Of a stretch of DNA of 64,000 bases, positions 41,424 through 50,493 are shown in pieces. The position numbers and the translations under genes are program-made. The notes beneath the pieces are model-generated. The model was not told where the DNA came from and did no database searches. It saw only the letters and a list, made by a program, of their open reading frames with translations. The number at the start of each line of letters is the position of its first letter. The first letter of the stretch is position 1. Source of the DNA: Spongiimicrobium salis (GTDB lineage Bacteria > Bacteroidota > Bacteroidia > Flavobacteriales > Flavobacteriaceae); NCBI RefSeq assembly GCF_043678055.1, contig NZ_JBHEQA010000001.1:1364001-1428000 (forward strand). Reading direction: 5' to 3'.

Positions 41424-42569
41424 ATGCAACTCATCTTAAGTGCGACCCTTGGCGCAGGGGTCCTTATGTTTTTGGTATTGCTCTCGAAACAAAAGAAAAG
41501 CAAAGAGGACTATTTTTTTCTTTTTTGGACTCTTGCTGTGCTTTTGCAGATCGGTTTTTATGAGATCAGTATATTTCAATTTCCATTGAAGGGTATTTTG
41601 GCCATAGCTGCTTTTGCCCTTCCTCTTTTGACGGCTCCCCTCTTGTATCTTTATATTAAATTTTTGATCCATAAACGTCTTTCATCGAGGGAAACTTTAC
41701 TTCACTTAAGTATTTACCCCTGCTTTGTTGTTCTCTTTGCAGGGACAATAAGGGCCACAAAAACGGGCATAATTACGGCTAAAGGCTATCTTATTGGTGT
41801 GCCAGAGTCTCCGTCTTGGCTTCATTACTTTGCCATTCCTTTAGCCATTTCCGGCTTTGCCTATTGCGTTGCCAATTTGTGGGTATTAAAGGAACATCGG
41901 GAACGTATTGTACACTTTTTTTCTTATGAAGAAAAAATCAACCTCAAATGGGTGAAGTATATGGTGTATTCTTATTTTCTTCTTTTCGTGATTTCCAGTT
42001 TCCTCATCTTTGGCGCTACCCAATTTCAACTATTTCCTATTGATTTTGCTTTTACCTGGGTTGGATTTACCCTAGGTTTGATTTTAATCGCTTTTGGCTT
42101 TTATGGTTTTCGACAAACCGATATTTTCTCCAACCTTTCAGCTTCTAAAGTATCCTTATCTGCAAAAGAGGATATATTTAAAAAGAATGAGGCTGTCTAT
42201 GCGAAATCTGGATTGACTTTGGCTAAAATTGAAGCACTTGCCCCGCAGTTAACCCAATATATGCAGGAAAAAAAGCCCTATTTAAATGAGAATCTTACCC
42301 TGACCACCCTAGCCCAAGAATGCGCATGGTCCCAAGCACATCTTTCCCAAATCATCAACACCTATTTTAAAGTTAATTTTTACGATTTTATAAATCAGTA
42401 TCGTATCGAAGAAGCCAAATCCATGTTGCTTTCACCTCATCATGATCGACTTTCTTTTTTAGGCATTGCCTTTGATTGTGGTTTTAAATCTAAATCTTCC
42501 TTCAATCGGTATTTTAAAAAATACACGGGACTATCTCCTACCGAATTCAAAAAAAAACATACAAAATAG
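41424..42569 (+). CDS. Membrane-anchored AraC family regulator
   Basis: 381 residues. The N-terminal ~240 residues hold about seven transmembrane segments (LILSATLGAGVLMFLVLLS; YFFLFWTLAVLLQIGFYEI; AFALPLLTAPLLYLYIKFL; VVLFAGTIRA; FLLFVISSFLIFGATQF; WVGFTLGLILIAFGFYGF). The last ~100 are an AraC-type double HTH (NLTLTTLAQECAWSQAHLSQ; LGIAFDCGFKSKSSFNRYF; KYTGLSPTEFKKK). Membrane-tethered DNA-binding regulators of this form are common in Flavobacteriaceae, with signal unknown. A paralogue lies at 43411, with a membrane protein gene between. Confidence 0.88.
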   Translation: MQLILSATLGAGVLMFLVLLSKQKKSKEDYFFLFWTLAVLLQIGFYEISIFQFPLKGILAIAAFALPLLTAPLLYLYIKFLIHKRLSSRETLLHLSIYPCFVVLFAGTIRATKTGIITAKGYLIGVPESPSWLHYFAIPLAISGFAYCVANLWVLKEHRERIVHFFSYEEKINLKWVKYMVYSYFLLFVISSFLIFGATQFQLFPIDFAFTWVGFTLGLILIAFGFYGFRQTDIFSNLSASKVSLSAKEDIFKKNEAVYAKSGLTLAKIEALAPQLTQYMQEKKPYLNENLTLTTLAQECAWSQAHLSQIINTYFKVNFYDFINQYRIEEAKSMLLSPHHDRLSFLGIAFDCGFKSKSSFNRYFKKYTGLSPTEFKKKHTK

Positions 42570-42634
42570 CCTCAGCCCATGGGTTGGGTCGCAGAAAACG
42601 ATAGCGCTAAGGAAGTTTGTAAAAAAACAATTCC

Positions 42635-43297
42635 ATGGAAGATTTCACATTGCTTCATAAAACCAATATCATATTACATGTAGGTGCAGGCCTCATCGCT
42701 TTGTTGCTAGGTGCCGTTATTTTACTTCTAAAAAAAGGCGATACAAGACATCGGAAAATGGGACAGATCTTTCTGGGTCTCCTAAGCTTGGTAGTAGCCA
42801 CTGCAATCGCCGGAGTCCTTGTTTTTGGCAGGAATACTTTCCTACTGGTCCTAACCGTTGCCAGCGGGTATTATGGCTATTCTGGCTTTCGCATCGCAAG
42901 GATAAAATCAAATACTCCTAAAACGATAGACATCGGTATTGCCCTATTGAGCCTCTGTATTGCCCTGTACTTTTTGTATTATATTAAGCAGATTGGTATG
43001 ATTTGGTCTCCCGTTATCATCTATGCCACCGTGGGGAATCTCTTCCTTGTTATTCTTTATGACTTTTTAAAGTACCTTATCCCCAAAACAGTATATGCAA
43101 ACTTGTGGTTATATGAACATATCTATAAACTAATCGCCGCATTCACAGCATTACTATCTGCAGCCGTGGGTACCGTGTTCCCAGACTTTAAACCTTACAG
43201 TCAATTCTTGCCCTCTGTTTTTGGAACATGCCTGGCTATTGGATTCATTTTCTATTTTTGGCGAGTGAACAAAAAAAGAAAAGTATCCGAATCATAG
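42635..43297 (+). CDS. Seven-helix membrane protein, DUF2306-like
   Basis: 220 residues with about seven hydrophobic segments (ILHVGAGLIALLLGAVILLL; IFLGLLSLVVATAIAGVLVF; FLLVLTVASGYYGYSGFRIA; IALLSLCIALYFLYYI; SPVIIYATVGNLFLVILYDF; LIAAFTALLSAAVGTVF; VFGTCLAIGFIFYF). The His residues in LHVGAG and RHRKMGQ resemble the DUF2306 group of small membrane proteins. No enzymatic motif can be named. It sits between two membrane AraC regulators and could be their regulated partner. Confidence 0.75.
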   Translation: MEDFTLLHKTNIILHVGAGLIALLLGAVILLLKKGDTRHRKMGQIFLGLLSLVVATAIAGVLVFGRNTFLLVLTVASGYYGYSGFRIARIKSNTPKTIDIGIALLSLCIALYFLYYIKQIGMIWSPVIIYATVGNLFLVILYDFLKYLIPKTVYANLWLYEHIYKLIAAFTALLSAAVGTVFPDFKPYSQFLPSVFGTCLAIGFIFYFWRVNKKRKVSES

Positions 43298-43410
43298 TTT
43301 TCCTCTGCAATACTACAATTCGTTAAAAGAATCCCAATTTCATATAAGGCTTATAAGGGTTTACAGGCTCAAAATTCATATCTTCTATTTTTATTCCCGA
43401 AAATGGCTTT

Positions 43411-44514
43411 ATGAATTTTTCAGAAACACTGATTCTATTTTTCTCTTTCCAAGCGGCACTACTTGCCCTTCTTTTCTCGTTGAAGAAAGAGCGCAAAACA
43501 GCCAATCGTTTATTCGCTATTTTTTTACTTGTTTTCTCGTATAACCTCTTTTATAATGTACTTTATTGGTCTCAGTTCGATGAATTCTTGTTGGTAGTAT
43601 TATCCCGAACATATTACATTCCCCTTTCCTTATATGGTGCCCTTTTTTTTCTCTATATACGTACCATTGCATCCTCTAAAAAAATGTCTTGGAAAGACAG
43701 CCTACATGGTATTCCATTTTTATTGGCCCTTGCCCAGTTCAGTCCCTATTTTTTCCTATCATTCGATACAAAAATGACCCTGCTTCAATCTCCTGAACAA
43801 TACCAGGCAACGACGCTGGGAATTCCTTTTTTCTATCCTCTTTTGATCCTTACCATGGCCGGTTATGGGATCTATACCTATATTAGATTTGTACGTGACT
43901 ACAAAAATGACCCGGAGCTCTCCATATGGCTCAGAACCATTAGTTTTAGCTTTATTCTATTTACGCTATCCCATATCGTTTATTGCAGCATGGTCCTGCT
44001 CTCTCTAGTGGCCCTGTCTTTTGACTACTTCATCACTTTCTTTATGATTCTCTTTATTGGTCTCGTTTGTTATTTTGCCTTTATGCACGCTTCCATATTT
44101 AATGGGAATAAGGCCATAGAAAATGTAATTCCCTTTGTAAAGTACAAGAGAACCGGATTATCCAAGGCCTTCTCCTTAGAACTGAAGCAGAAACTCTTGG
44201 AAATCATGGAAAATGAAAAACCATATCGCAATCCGGAAATCCGATTGGATACCTTGGCAGAAATGTTGGATATCTCCAGGCACCATACTTCCCAGATCAT
44301 CAATGAACACTTTTCGGTTAATTTTTTCGACTTCATTAACACCTATCGCATTCGTGAGGCAGAACGCCTGCTCCTTTCTAAAAAATCTTCCTTGTCCATT
44401 ACCGATATCGCCTATAAATCTGGTTTTAACAATCGGGTTTCCTTTTATAAGGCCTTTAGAAAAATAGAAGGTACAACGCCCTCAAAATATAGGGAACACA
44501 ATACGGCTTCTTAA
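43411..44514 (+). CDS. Membrane-anchored AraC family regulator, second copy
   Basis: 367 residues, same layout as 41424-42569: about seven TM helices (SETLILFFSFQAALLALLFS; AIFLLVFSYNLFYNVLYW; YGALFFLYIRTIA; FFYPLLILTMAGYGIYTYI; FFMILFIGLVCYFAFMHA) followed by an AraC HTH (EIRLDTLAEMLDISRHHTSQ; SITDIAYKSGFNNRVSFYKAF; RKIEGTTPSKYRE). The two copies share the NVNFYDFINxYRI-type segment in the recognition domain. Divergence between them outside the HTH suggests different signals. Confidence 0.88.
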   Translation: MNFSETLILFFSFQAALLALLFSLKKERKTANRLFAIFLLVFSYNLFYNVLYWSQFDEFLLVVLSRTYYIPLSLYGALFFLYIRTIASSKKMSWKDSLHGIPFLLALAQFSPYFFLSFDTKMTLLQSPEQYQATTLGIPFFYPLLILTMAGYGIYTYIRFVRDYKNDPELSIWLRTISFSFILFTLSHIVYCSMVLLSLVALSFDYFITFFMILFIGLVCYFAFMHASIFNGNKAIENVIPFVKYKRTGLSKAFSLELKQKLLEIMENEKPYRNPEIRLDTLAEMLDISRHHTSQIINEHFSVNFFDFINTYRIREAERLLLSKKSSLSITDIAYKSGFNNRVSFYKAFRKIEGTTPSKYREHNTAS

Positions 44515-44754
44515 TCTTCAATCTACAAACAACTGTAAATGTTCGTAAGAGTGTACGCCCCGCAACGCTTCTTTTACTTCCTTTACAGCAACCTATTGAA
44601 GATGGGATTGTATTTAATTCCTCAATGTATTCAGGACATTGCGCACTTCTTATGAAACGATGGCGATGTTGAAAGTGATTTGAGCGTCTTGGGACTATTT
44701 CTTTCCCATCTTCTTCAATAGTACTCGATACCATTTTAGACCAAAAACAAGATT

Positions 44755-45315
44755 ATGAAGCGCTATTCCTTTATGATACCTTTACTACTGCTCAGTAGCT
44801 ACCTCACCCTTTCTCAAGAGGGTTCACCACTTTATAAAAAATCTTCTGAAAACACTTTAAAGCAACTCATGATTTACGATAATCTTATCGGGGATTGTTC
44901 ATGCAAATCCCTTCGAAGAGGTCCCCAAGGTCAATGGCAGGACACTGTTGATTTAAAGTGGAAATGGAGCTATATCATGGACGGCAAGGGTGTTAAGGAC
45001 GAAGGGTGGTATATCTCCAATACTAAAAAACATCATTTCACAAGCATTCGGGTATACGATACCCTACATCAGCATTGGTATGTATCCTATTTTACGCCCG
45101 ATCTTCAAAGCAAACCGGAAACCTGGATCGGGGGGATTCAAGGAACTCATATTGTTCTTAAAAAAGATCAAGAAACTCCTCAAGGTCTCATGCAGAGTAT
45201 TTTGACCTTTTCCAATATCAGCGAGAAAGGTTTTCATTGGGAAGGGAAAATCGTGAATGCCGAAAAAAAAATAAATTATCCCTTTTGGAAAATCTGGTGC
45301 CTCAAAGAAGAATGA
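44755..45315 (+). CDS. Secreted hypothetical protein, DUF1579-like
   Basis: 186 residues with a Sec signal (MKRYSFMIPLLLLSSYLTLS). The mature part has a lipocalin-like run of Trp-rich strands (LKWKWSYIMDGKGVKDEGWY; HWYVSYFTPDLQ; KGFHWEGKIVN), similar in style to the next gene and to DUF1579-type proteins. Two Cys are close together in IGDCSCKSLR. Function unknown. It is 81 bp from the following paralogue-like gene in the same direction. Confidence 0.7.
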   Translation: MKRYSFMIPLLLLSSYLTLSQEGSPLYKKSSENTLKQLMIYDNLIGDCSCKSLRRGPQGQWQDTVDLKWKWSYIMDGKGVKDEGWYISNTKKHHFTSIRVYDTLHQHWYVSYFTPDLQSKPETWIGGIQGTHIVLKKDQETPQGLMQSILTFSNISEKGFHWEGKIVNAEKKINYPFWKIWCLKEE

Positions 45316-45396
45316 TCAACTTGTTCATAATCCTTATGATGCTATGTAAATCCAATTTTTATACCTTTAATACCCTTGTTTTGGGTCTAAAACAAC

Positions 45397-45900
45397 ATGA
45401 ATATGCTAAAAAAAATAACCTTAGTAATCGTCTTAAGTCTAGGTTCAATGGCCTATGGACAGGAAATAGCTATAAATACCTTTGATTTCTGGCTGGGGGA
45501 GTGGGAACTACAATGGCAAAAAGGAGATGGAACCCAAGGCCATGGCACCAATTCTATTGTGCGGATATTGGATGGGAAGGTCATTCAGGAAAATTTTGAA
45601 GATCCGGAATCCGGTTTTAAGGGAATGAGCCTTTCGGTATTTAATCCCATTAGTAAAAAATGGCATCAGGCCTGGGCCGATAATGCTGGAGGTTACTACG
45701 ATTTTGTAGGTGATATTGATAATGAAAACCCAATTTTTACTACCAAAGCCGTGCAACAAGGTGAAAAAACAATCATACAACGGATGGTATTCAAAGATAT
45801 CACGAAAGATGCATTGGTTTGGGATTGGGAAAAGACTGAAGATGGAGGAAAACAGTGGCAATTGCAATGGAGGATCCATTATACACGCAAAAAGCCTTAA
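45397..45900 (+). CDS. Secreted hypothetical protein, DUF1579-like
   Basis: 167 residues with a Sec signal (MLKKITLVIVLSLGSMAYGQ after an optional first two residues). The mature domain starts INTFDFWLGEWELQWQ and contains VIQENFEDPESGFKGMSLSV, FNPISKKWHQAWADNAGGYY and a C-terminal WDWEKTEDGGKQWQLQWRI. These Trp-rich strands fit a small lipocalin-like barrel. It appears to be a distant relative of the gene before it. Ligand unknown. Confidence 0.78.
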   Translation: MNMLKKITLVIVLSLGSMAYGQEIAINTFDFWLGEWELQWQKGDGTQGHGTNSIVRILDGKVIQENFEDPESGFKGMSLSVFNPISKKWHQAWADNAGGYYDFVGDIDNENPIFTTKAVQQGEKTIIQRMVFKDITKDALVWDWEKTEDGGKQWQLQWRIHYTRKKP

Positions 45901-46121
45901 TCCGATTTTTTAAACTTGCTTTTTAAAGTAGTCCTATTCAATAATGGCGTAGAAGATCCAAGTTTTTACAAAAAAAATTCCCGAAAATAAAGGGCAGTCC
46001 TATCCCTGCTATCATGGGGCAGTATGATAGCAAAGAAACTGGTGCTCAATTAATTCTCAGGAATAATTTTAAAAGTTCCAAGTACTCCCCTCAGGGTTGG
46101 AACTTGCTCGCCAAAGCATAA

Positions 46122-46340
46122 CTAGGCCACTTGTTGTGTAGCTCTATGTTTCTTTTGATAAATATTTTCCAGTGTTTCGTTGATCTCCTGCATCTCCGGG
46201 GTCAAAGCGGAAAGATTACCACTTACATCTGTCGTTACCTGTTTACCACAATGGATGCATTTATACTCTTTAATGTGAAGGGTGACTCTTTTTGACACGG
46301 TATAGTGGTGCCCAAAAATATTGCAAAATACTTTTTTCAT
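46122..46340 (-). CDS. Small zinc-ribbon-like protein
   Basis: 72 residues from ATG 46340 (MKKVFCNIFGHHYTVSKRVT); an upstream ATG at 46361 is less likely since relatives begin at the MKK. It carries a His pair (GHHY) and CIHCGKQVTTD, which with the early Cys could bind zinc, and a short C-terminal helix (TPEMQEINETLENIYQKKH). It resembles the small DUF1660-type proteins. Role unknown; it stands alone in a 700-bp low-density region. Confidence 0.6.
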   Translation of the reverse strand: MKKVFCNIFGHHYTVSKRVTLHIKEYKCIHCGKQVTTDVSGNLSALTPEMQEINETLENIYQKKHRATQQVA

Positions 46341-46601
46341 GCCGTAGGTTTTAAGTTGCATCGGTAGGTTTGGGGTCCTTTAAAATGCATAGGTTAATTT
46401 CGTAATGTTTGGTTATTTAAAGCGCTTTTGGGGTGCTTTGGAACAAGAACGGCCAAGGTGTATTTTTATTGGCTTTCTGAATTATTTTTTTTCATATTTT
46501 CGACGAACGTCATTTTTTTCGGTAAACGGCATTAAAATATCGGTGAATAACCTCATTATGATCGCTGCTTTTCTTTTATCTTTCGAGAGAATTTATCGTC
46601 C

Positions 46602-47882
46602 ATGAATAAAAACAAAGAGGTCTTCGTCATAGCTTTTGCCCTATTTTCACTGTTCTTTGGTGCAGGCAATTTAATTCTTCCTCCTTTATTGGGGCTAAAA
46701 TCTGGAAATCTCTGGTGGCTCGTTACTTTAGGCTTTTGCGTTTCTGCTGTCGCAATTCCCATTTTAGGGATAATGGCCCATGCAAAATTACAAGGCACCA
46801 TTTTCAACTTTGGAGAAAAAGTATCCTCGGGCTTTAGTTTGGTCTATTCTATGATCATCTATATTATTTCTATAAGTCTCCCCTCGCCACGTACCGCTTC
46901 CACAACGCATGAAATGGCGGTACAACCCTTTCTGAATTCCGCTCCCATATATACTAGTCTTGTTTTTTTTGGGTTGGTCTATATTTTTGTGATGAATCGT
47001 TCCAAGATTCTCAATATTTTAGGTAAAATATTGACGCCCGCCATTATCATCATTCTATTGTCCATTATAGGGATTACTGTATTTTCAGATCTGCCTTCAT
47101 TTGGAGAGACCATTTTTAAAAATCCATTTACAGATGGAATTCTGGAAGGTTATCAGACCTTTGACGCTATTGGAGCTGTAGTGGTTGGTGGCGTAATCAT
47201 TGTTTCTATTAACTTAAAAGGAGAACACACCTATGAAGAAAAAAGAAGCTTGATTCGCAAAGCAGGTTTAATTGCCGGATCGGGACTCTTTATTATATAT
47301 ACTGGCTTAATTGTTGCTGGAGCCCTAATGCACCAAAGTTTTGACACTTCTATTTCCAGAACAGCTCTTTTAAACGGTATTAGTATAAAAACACTGGGTA
47401 ATACGGCCAGCTTTTTTCTTAGTGTCTTGGTAAGTTTGGCCTGTTTTACAACGGCTGTTGGAATCGTGGCCGGTGCCGCCGACTTCATTAAATCGCGTTA
47501 CAATAATTCGCAAAAGGCATATACCATTACGGCCATAGTGGGATGTTTGGCCGGAGTAATTATGGGGCAATTCAATGTAGGTTACATTATCGCTGTGGCC
47601 CTTCCCGCACTAATGTTTATTTACCCCATCACCATTGTATTGATCTTATTGAATGTGCTTCCTGATAAATTTACACCCCCCACGGTATTCAAGATCGTAG
47701 TGCTTACAACGGTCATTTTTAGTATTCCTGATTTTCTGGGCAGCATTGGGTTTGGAGATAAAATAGCATCTCTTGCGGCTTATATACCGCTTAGTGATGC
47801 CAGTATGGGCTGGGTTTTACCTGCACTTCTGGTATTTGCCTTTATGAACCTAAAAACAATGTTCACTGCCACCAGAGCTTAG
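46602..47882 (+). CDS. brnQ: Branched-chain amino acid transporter, BrnQ/LIV-II family
   Basis: 426 residues with about twelve transmembrane segments. The N-terminus KEVFVIAFALFSLFFGAGNL with the nearby ILPPLLGLKSG is the family's sodium-coupled LIVCS signature. Later helices include VVGGVIIVSINLKG and VSLACFTTAVGIVAGAADFI. It imports leucine, isoleucine and valine. A TATCTTTC sequence near 46577-46584 is a possible -7 box with a short leader. The gene is alone, followed by a strong hairpin at 47928-47962. Confidence 0.92.
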   Translation: MNKNKEVFVIAFALFSLFFGAGNLILPPLLGLKSGNLWWLVTLGFCVSAVAIPILGIMAHAKLQGTIFNFGEKVSSGFSLVYSMIIYIISISLPSPRTASTTHEMAVQPFLNSAPIYTSLVFFGLVYIFVMNRSKILNILGKILTPAIIIILLSIIGITVFSDLPSFGETIFKNPFTDGILEGYQTFDAIGAVVVGGVIIVSINLKGEHTYEEKRSLIRKAGLIAGSGLFIIYTGLIVAGALMHQSFDTSISRTALLNGISIKTLGNTASFFLSVLVSLACFTTAVGIVAGAADFIKSRYNNSQKAYTITAIVGCLAGVIMGQFNVGYIIAVALPALMFIYPITIVLILLNVLPDKFTPPTVFKIVVLTTVIFSIPDFLGSIGFGDKIASLAAYIPLSDASMGWVLPALLVFAFMNLKTMFTATRA

Positions 47883-47927
47883 CTTATTTGAAGTTAAAAA
47901 TTGTTGGTTACTCTTTTATTTTAAAAT

Positions 47928-47962
47928 AAATTATTGGTTAAACATCTAATAACCAATAATTT
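47928..47962. terminator. 13-bp perfect hairpin downstream of brnQ
   Basis: AAATTATTGGTTA (47928-47940) and TAACCAATAATTT (47950-47962) form a perfect 13-bp stem around a 9-nt loop. There is no T-run after it, so it is an unusual terminator; mRNA-end stabiliser or a regulatory site for the following cupredoxin gene are alternatives. Confidence 0.5.
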
Positions 47963-48076
47963 AAATCTAAAATAATCATAAACTTCTCCTAAAAAGTAAC
48001 GAAACTGTAAACTTTGTATTCCTTCATCGTCTAAACCATCGTTATTAAAAACAAATACTATTTAAATATTACAAAC

Positions 48077-48463
48077 ATGAAGAAGTTAATTGTATTGGCA
48101 GTAATGATTTTTGGATTTTCATTAACTGCATCTGCACAGGACAAAATGATGAAGAAAGAAGCTACTACCGTTTCTTTGGCACAAGTAAAAGGAAATTTTG
48201 TACAGCAATCTTTGACCTTGGCAGAAGGAAATTATATTTTTGAAATTGCTAATGATGGTGTAGGACATGATGTTGGTTTTGTATTGATGAAAAAAGGAGC
48301 TGACGCTAGCAATGCTGCAAATCACATCAAAACTGCATATGTAACTAAGGCTGTTGCCACAGGAGAAAAGCAGACTTCCAACCCAACAAAATTGGAAAAA
48401 GGAGAGTATGTATATTTTTGCCCATTGAACCCTACGCCTCAATATACATTGATCGTAAAGTAA
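48077..48463 (+). CDS. Cupredoxin-like secreted protein with altered copper ligands
   Basis: 128 residues with a Sec signal (MKKLIVLAVMIFGFSLTASA). The mature ~105 residues fit a plastocyanin/azurin-like beta-sandwich: NYIFEIANDGVGHDVGFVLM with the first His, and a C-terminal YVYFCPLNPTPQYTLIVK with the Cys. The usual second His and axial Met after the Cys are absent (PTPQY instead of a His-containing loop). A classical type 1 copper site is therefore not evident. It is its own transcript, ending at a strong terminator. Confidence 0.8.
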   Translation: MKKLIVLAVMIFGFSLTASAQDKMMKKEATTVSLAQVKGNFVQQSLTLAEGNYIFEIANDGVGHDVGFVLMKKGADASNAANHIKTAYVTKAVATGEKQTSNPTKLEKGEYVYFCPLNPTPQYTLIVK

Positions 48464-48512
48464 GCATAAGAAATTGTTATTGAATTAGATTATTATAATA
48501 ATTAGATTTTAA

Positions 48513-48545
48513 AAAAGAGTGGTATCCAAATGATACCACTCTTTT
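48513..48545. terminator. Strong intrinsic terminator after the cupredoxin gene
   Basis: Perfect 14-bp stem AAAAGAGTGGTATC / GATACCACTCTTTT with a 5-nt loop, then T-rich sequence. It lies between the convergent cupredoxin and pepP genes. Confidence 0.9.
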
Positions 48546-48564
48546 GTTTTTTAAAGGAATACCC

Positions 48565-49866
48565 CTAGGCTTTTCCTTCCTGCATCAACGTTTCAATCTC
48601 CTCAACTTCAATAGGGATGTTCTTCATTAGATTAAGGGGCGAACCTTCTTCCTGAATAACCACATCATCTTCTATACGAATTCCCATATTTTCCTCGGGA
48701 ATATAAATTCCAGGTTCCACTGTAAAAACCATATTCGCCTTCATCGGTGTTTTTAATTCTCCATAATCATGGGTATTCAACCCAATATGATGGCTTGTTC
48801 CATGCATAAAATATTTCTTGTAGGCAGGCCAATCTTTATTTTCGTTTTGTACATCAGATGTATCCAATAAGCCCAAGCCCAAGAGTTCGGAGGTCATTAT
48901 TTTCCCCACCTCTTTGTGGTATTCGGCCCATAGTGTTCCCGGAACTAGCATTTGTGTAGCTTCATTTTTTACGCGTAGCACAGCATTATACACTTCTTTT
49001 TGACGGGTCGTATAACGTCCATTTACAGGAATGGTGCGAGAAAGATCGCTAGAGTAATTGGCATATTCCGCCGCAACATCCATTAAAATTAGATCTCCAT
49101 CAAGACATTGCTGATTGTTCTCTATATAATGTAATACGTTGGCATTGCTTCCAGAGGCAATAATGGGTGTATAGGCAAAGCCTTTGGAGCGGTTACGTAC
49201 AAATTCATGCAAAAGTTCTGCTTCAATTTCATACTCCCACACTCCAGGTCGTACGAATCCCAATAATCTTCGAAAACCCTTTTCGGTAATATCACAAGCT
49301 TGCTGCATTAAGACAAGTTCTTCCGGTTCCTTTATCCCTCTGATGCGCTGTAATATAGGAAAGCTCTTCGCCCATTGATGCGCGGGGAATTGTTGTTTAC
49401 ATTTTAGAATAAAGCGATCTTCCCTTGTTTGGGTCTCCACAGCCTGTCTATAGTGCTCGTTGGTATTAAAATAAACCACTTCAGCTTCTGTCATTAAATC
49501 AAAAAACACCTTGTCAAAATCAGACAACCAGTACACACTGGCAATTCCAGAAACGGCAGTAGCCTTTTCCTTGGTCAATTTCTCCCCTTCCCAAATGGCT
49601 ATGTGTTCATTGGTTTCACGAACAAATAAAACTTCCCGATGGCGTTGATCCAGCGCATCTGGAAAAAGTACCAAGATGGTCTCCTCCTGATCGGCTCCGC
49701 TTAAATAAAAGATATCCCGATGTTGTTCAAAGGGTAGCAGCGCATCTGCACTTATGGGATACATATCATTGGAATTGAATACTGCTATACTTTTTGGTTT
49801 CATCGCGGCCATAAATTTCTGCCGATTCTTTACAAAAAGTTGCGCTGGAAGTTGTTCGTATTTCAT
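48565..49866 (-). CDS. pepP: Xaa-Pro aminopeptidase (aminopeptidase P)
   Basis: 433 residues. The N-terminal creatinase-like domain (MKYEQLPAQLFVKNRQKFM; FYLSGADQEETILVLFPD) is followed by an M24 pita-bread catalytic domain. The metal ligands are LILMDVAAEY (Asp), NYSSDLSRTIPVNG (Asp), HGTSHHIGLNTHD (His), VFTVEPGIYIPEE (Glu) and IRIEDDVVIQE (Glu). It removes N-terminal residues before proline. Cytoplasmic, alone on the minus strand, and convergent with the cupredoxin gene at a shared terminator. Confidence 0.94.
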   Translation of the reverse strand: MKYEQLPAQLFVKNRQKFMAAMKPKSIAVFNSNDMYPISADALLPFEQHRDIFYLSGADQEETILVLFPDALDQRHREVLFVRETNEHIAIWEGEKLTKEKATAVSGIASVYWLSDFDKVFFDLMTEAEVVYFNTNEHYRQAVETQTREDRFILKCKQQFPAHQWAKSFPILQRIRGIKEPEELVLMQQACDITEKGFRRLLGFVRPGVWEYEIEAELLHEFVRNRSKGFAYTPIIASGSNANVLHYIENNQQCLDGDLILMDVAAEYANYSSDLSRTIPVNGRYTTRQKEVYNAVLRVKNEATQMLVPGTLWAEYHKEVGKIMTSELLGLGLLDTSDVQNENKDWPAYKKYFMHGTSHHIGLNTHDYGELKTPMKANMVFTVEPGIYIPEENMGIRIEDDVVIQEEGSPLNLMKNIPIEVEEIETLMQEGKA

Positions 49867-49970
49867 ATGGCGTTTTTATTTTCCCAAAAATAAACATTAG
49901 CCCCTAGCTCCACAAAAAAGGGGATAAAAACCCTTTGGCCCTTATCCCCTAGAATTAAAAGTCGTAATTA

Positions 49971-50255
49971 TTATTTTGACATCGCTTTTTTTATGGCTCC
50001 AACAATAGCCATGACCACGCCTCCGCCAACACCACCACCAGCAACACTTCCCAAGATTCCTGTGACATCCATTTCTGCTCCACCAGCATCAATTCCAAGC
50101 ATGCCGAGGAGGTAGCCTCCAAGCCCTCCTCCCAAGATTCCGGCAATAGAATTTCCCAGGGTGCCCAAGGATAAATTCTTTAATAATTTCCCAGCTACAT
50201 TACCTCCAAGGGCTCCTGTAACCAGTTGAATAATTAACGGTAAATACTCTTCCAT
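49971..50255 (-). CDS. Small Gly-rich hydrophobic protein
   Basis: 94 residues from ATG 50255 (MEEYLPLIIQLVTGALGGNV); an earlier Met at 50282 is possible. Nearly all of it is Gly/Ala/Leu/Val with regularly spaced glycines (GILGGGLGGYLLGMLGIDAG; GSVAGGGVGGGVVMAIVG), suggesting two or three membrane-associated helices packed through Gly faces, with a basic tail IKKAMSK. Similar short proteins occur in Bacteroidota without known function. Its reading frame and position 105 bp upstream of pepP are clear, its role is not. Confidence 0.65.
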   Translation of the reverse strand: MEEYLPLIIQLVTGALGGNVAGKLLKNLSLGTLGNSIAGILGGGLGGYLLGMLGIDAGGAEMDVTGILGSVAGGGVGGGVVMAIVGAIKKAMSK

Positions 50256-50493
50256 TTTTATAGTTTTATTGGTTATTTGCATTAAATTAACAAAATTTTA
50301 ATAAAAAATACAATTATAAGTTATTGAAAGTGAAATATATACACATAATTTCTAAAATTATTTAACTCCTTTCAATACGGAATTTAAAGACTGGGAAATC
50401 ATTTTGACCTCCTGTGCTTAAATGCTTTTTTGTACTACAAATTTTTACCAACAAATTCATACCTTCACCGTTCAAATTCAAAATTTTCCTCGA

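Noticed and set aside
44456..44734. 92-codon minus-strand frame after the second membrane AraC gene
   Set aside because: It overlaps the end of the AraC gene antisense and shows no coding character.
45901..46121. Degenerate gene or RNA in the gap after 45900
   Set aside because: Two short hairpins (46007-46032 and 46074-46102) are present, but there are no conserved frames, promoter boxes or terminator tracts to support a feature.
46405..46605. 66-codon open frame upstream of brnQ
   Set aside because: Phe-rich low-complexity translation, overlaps the probable brnQ promoter and the brnQ start; no family features.
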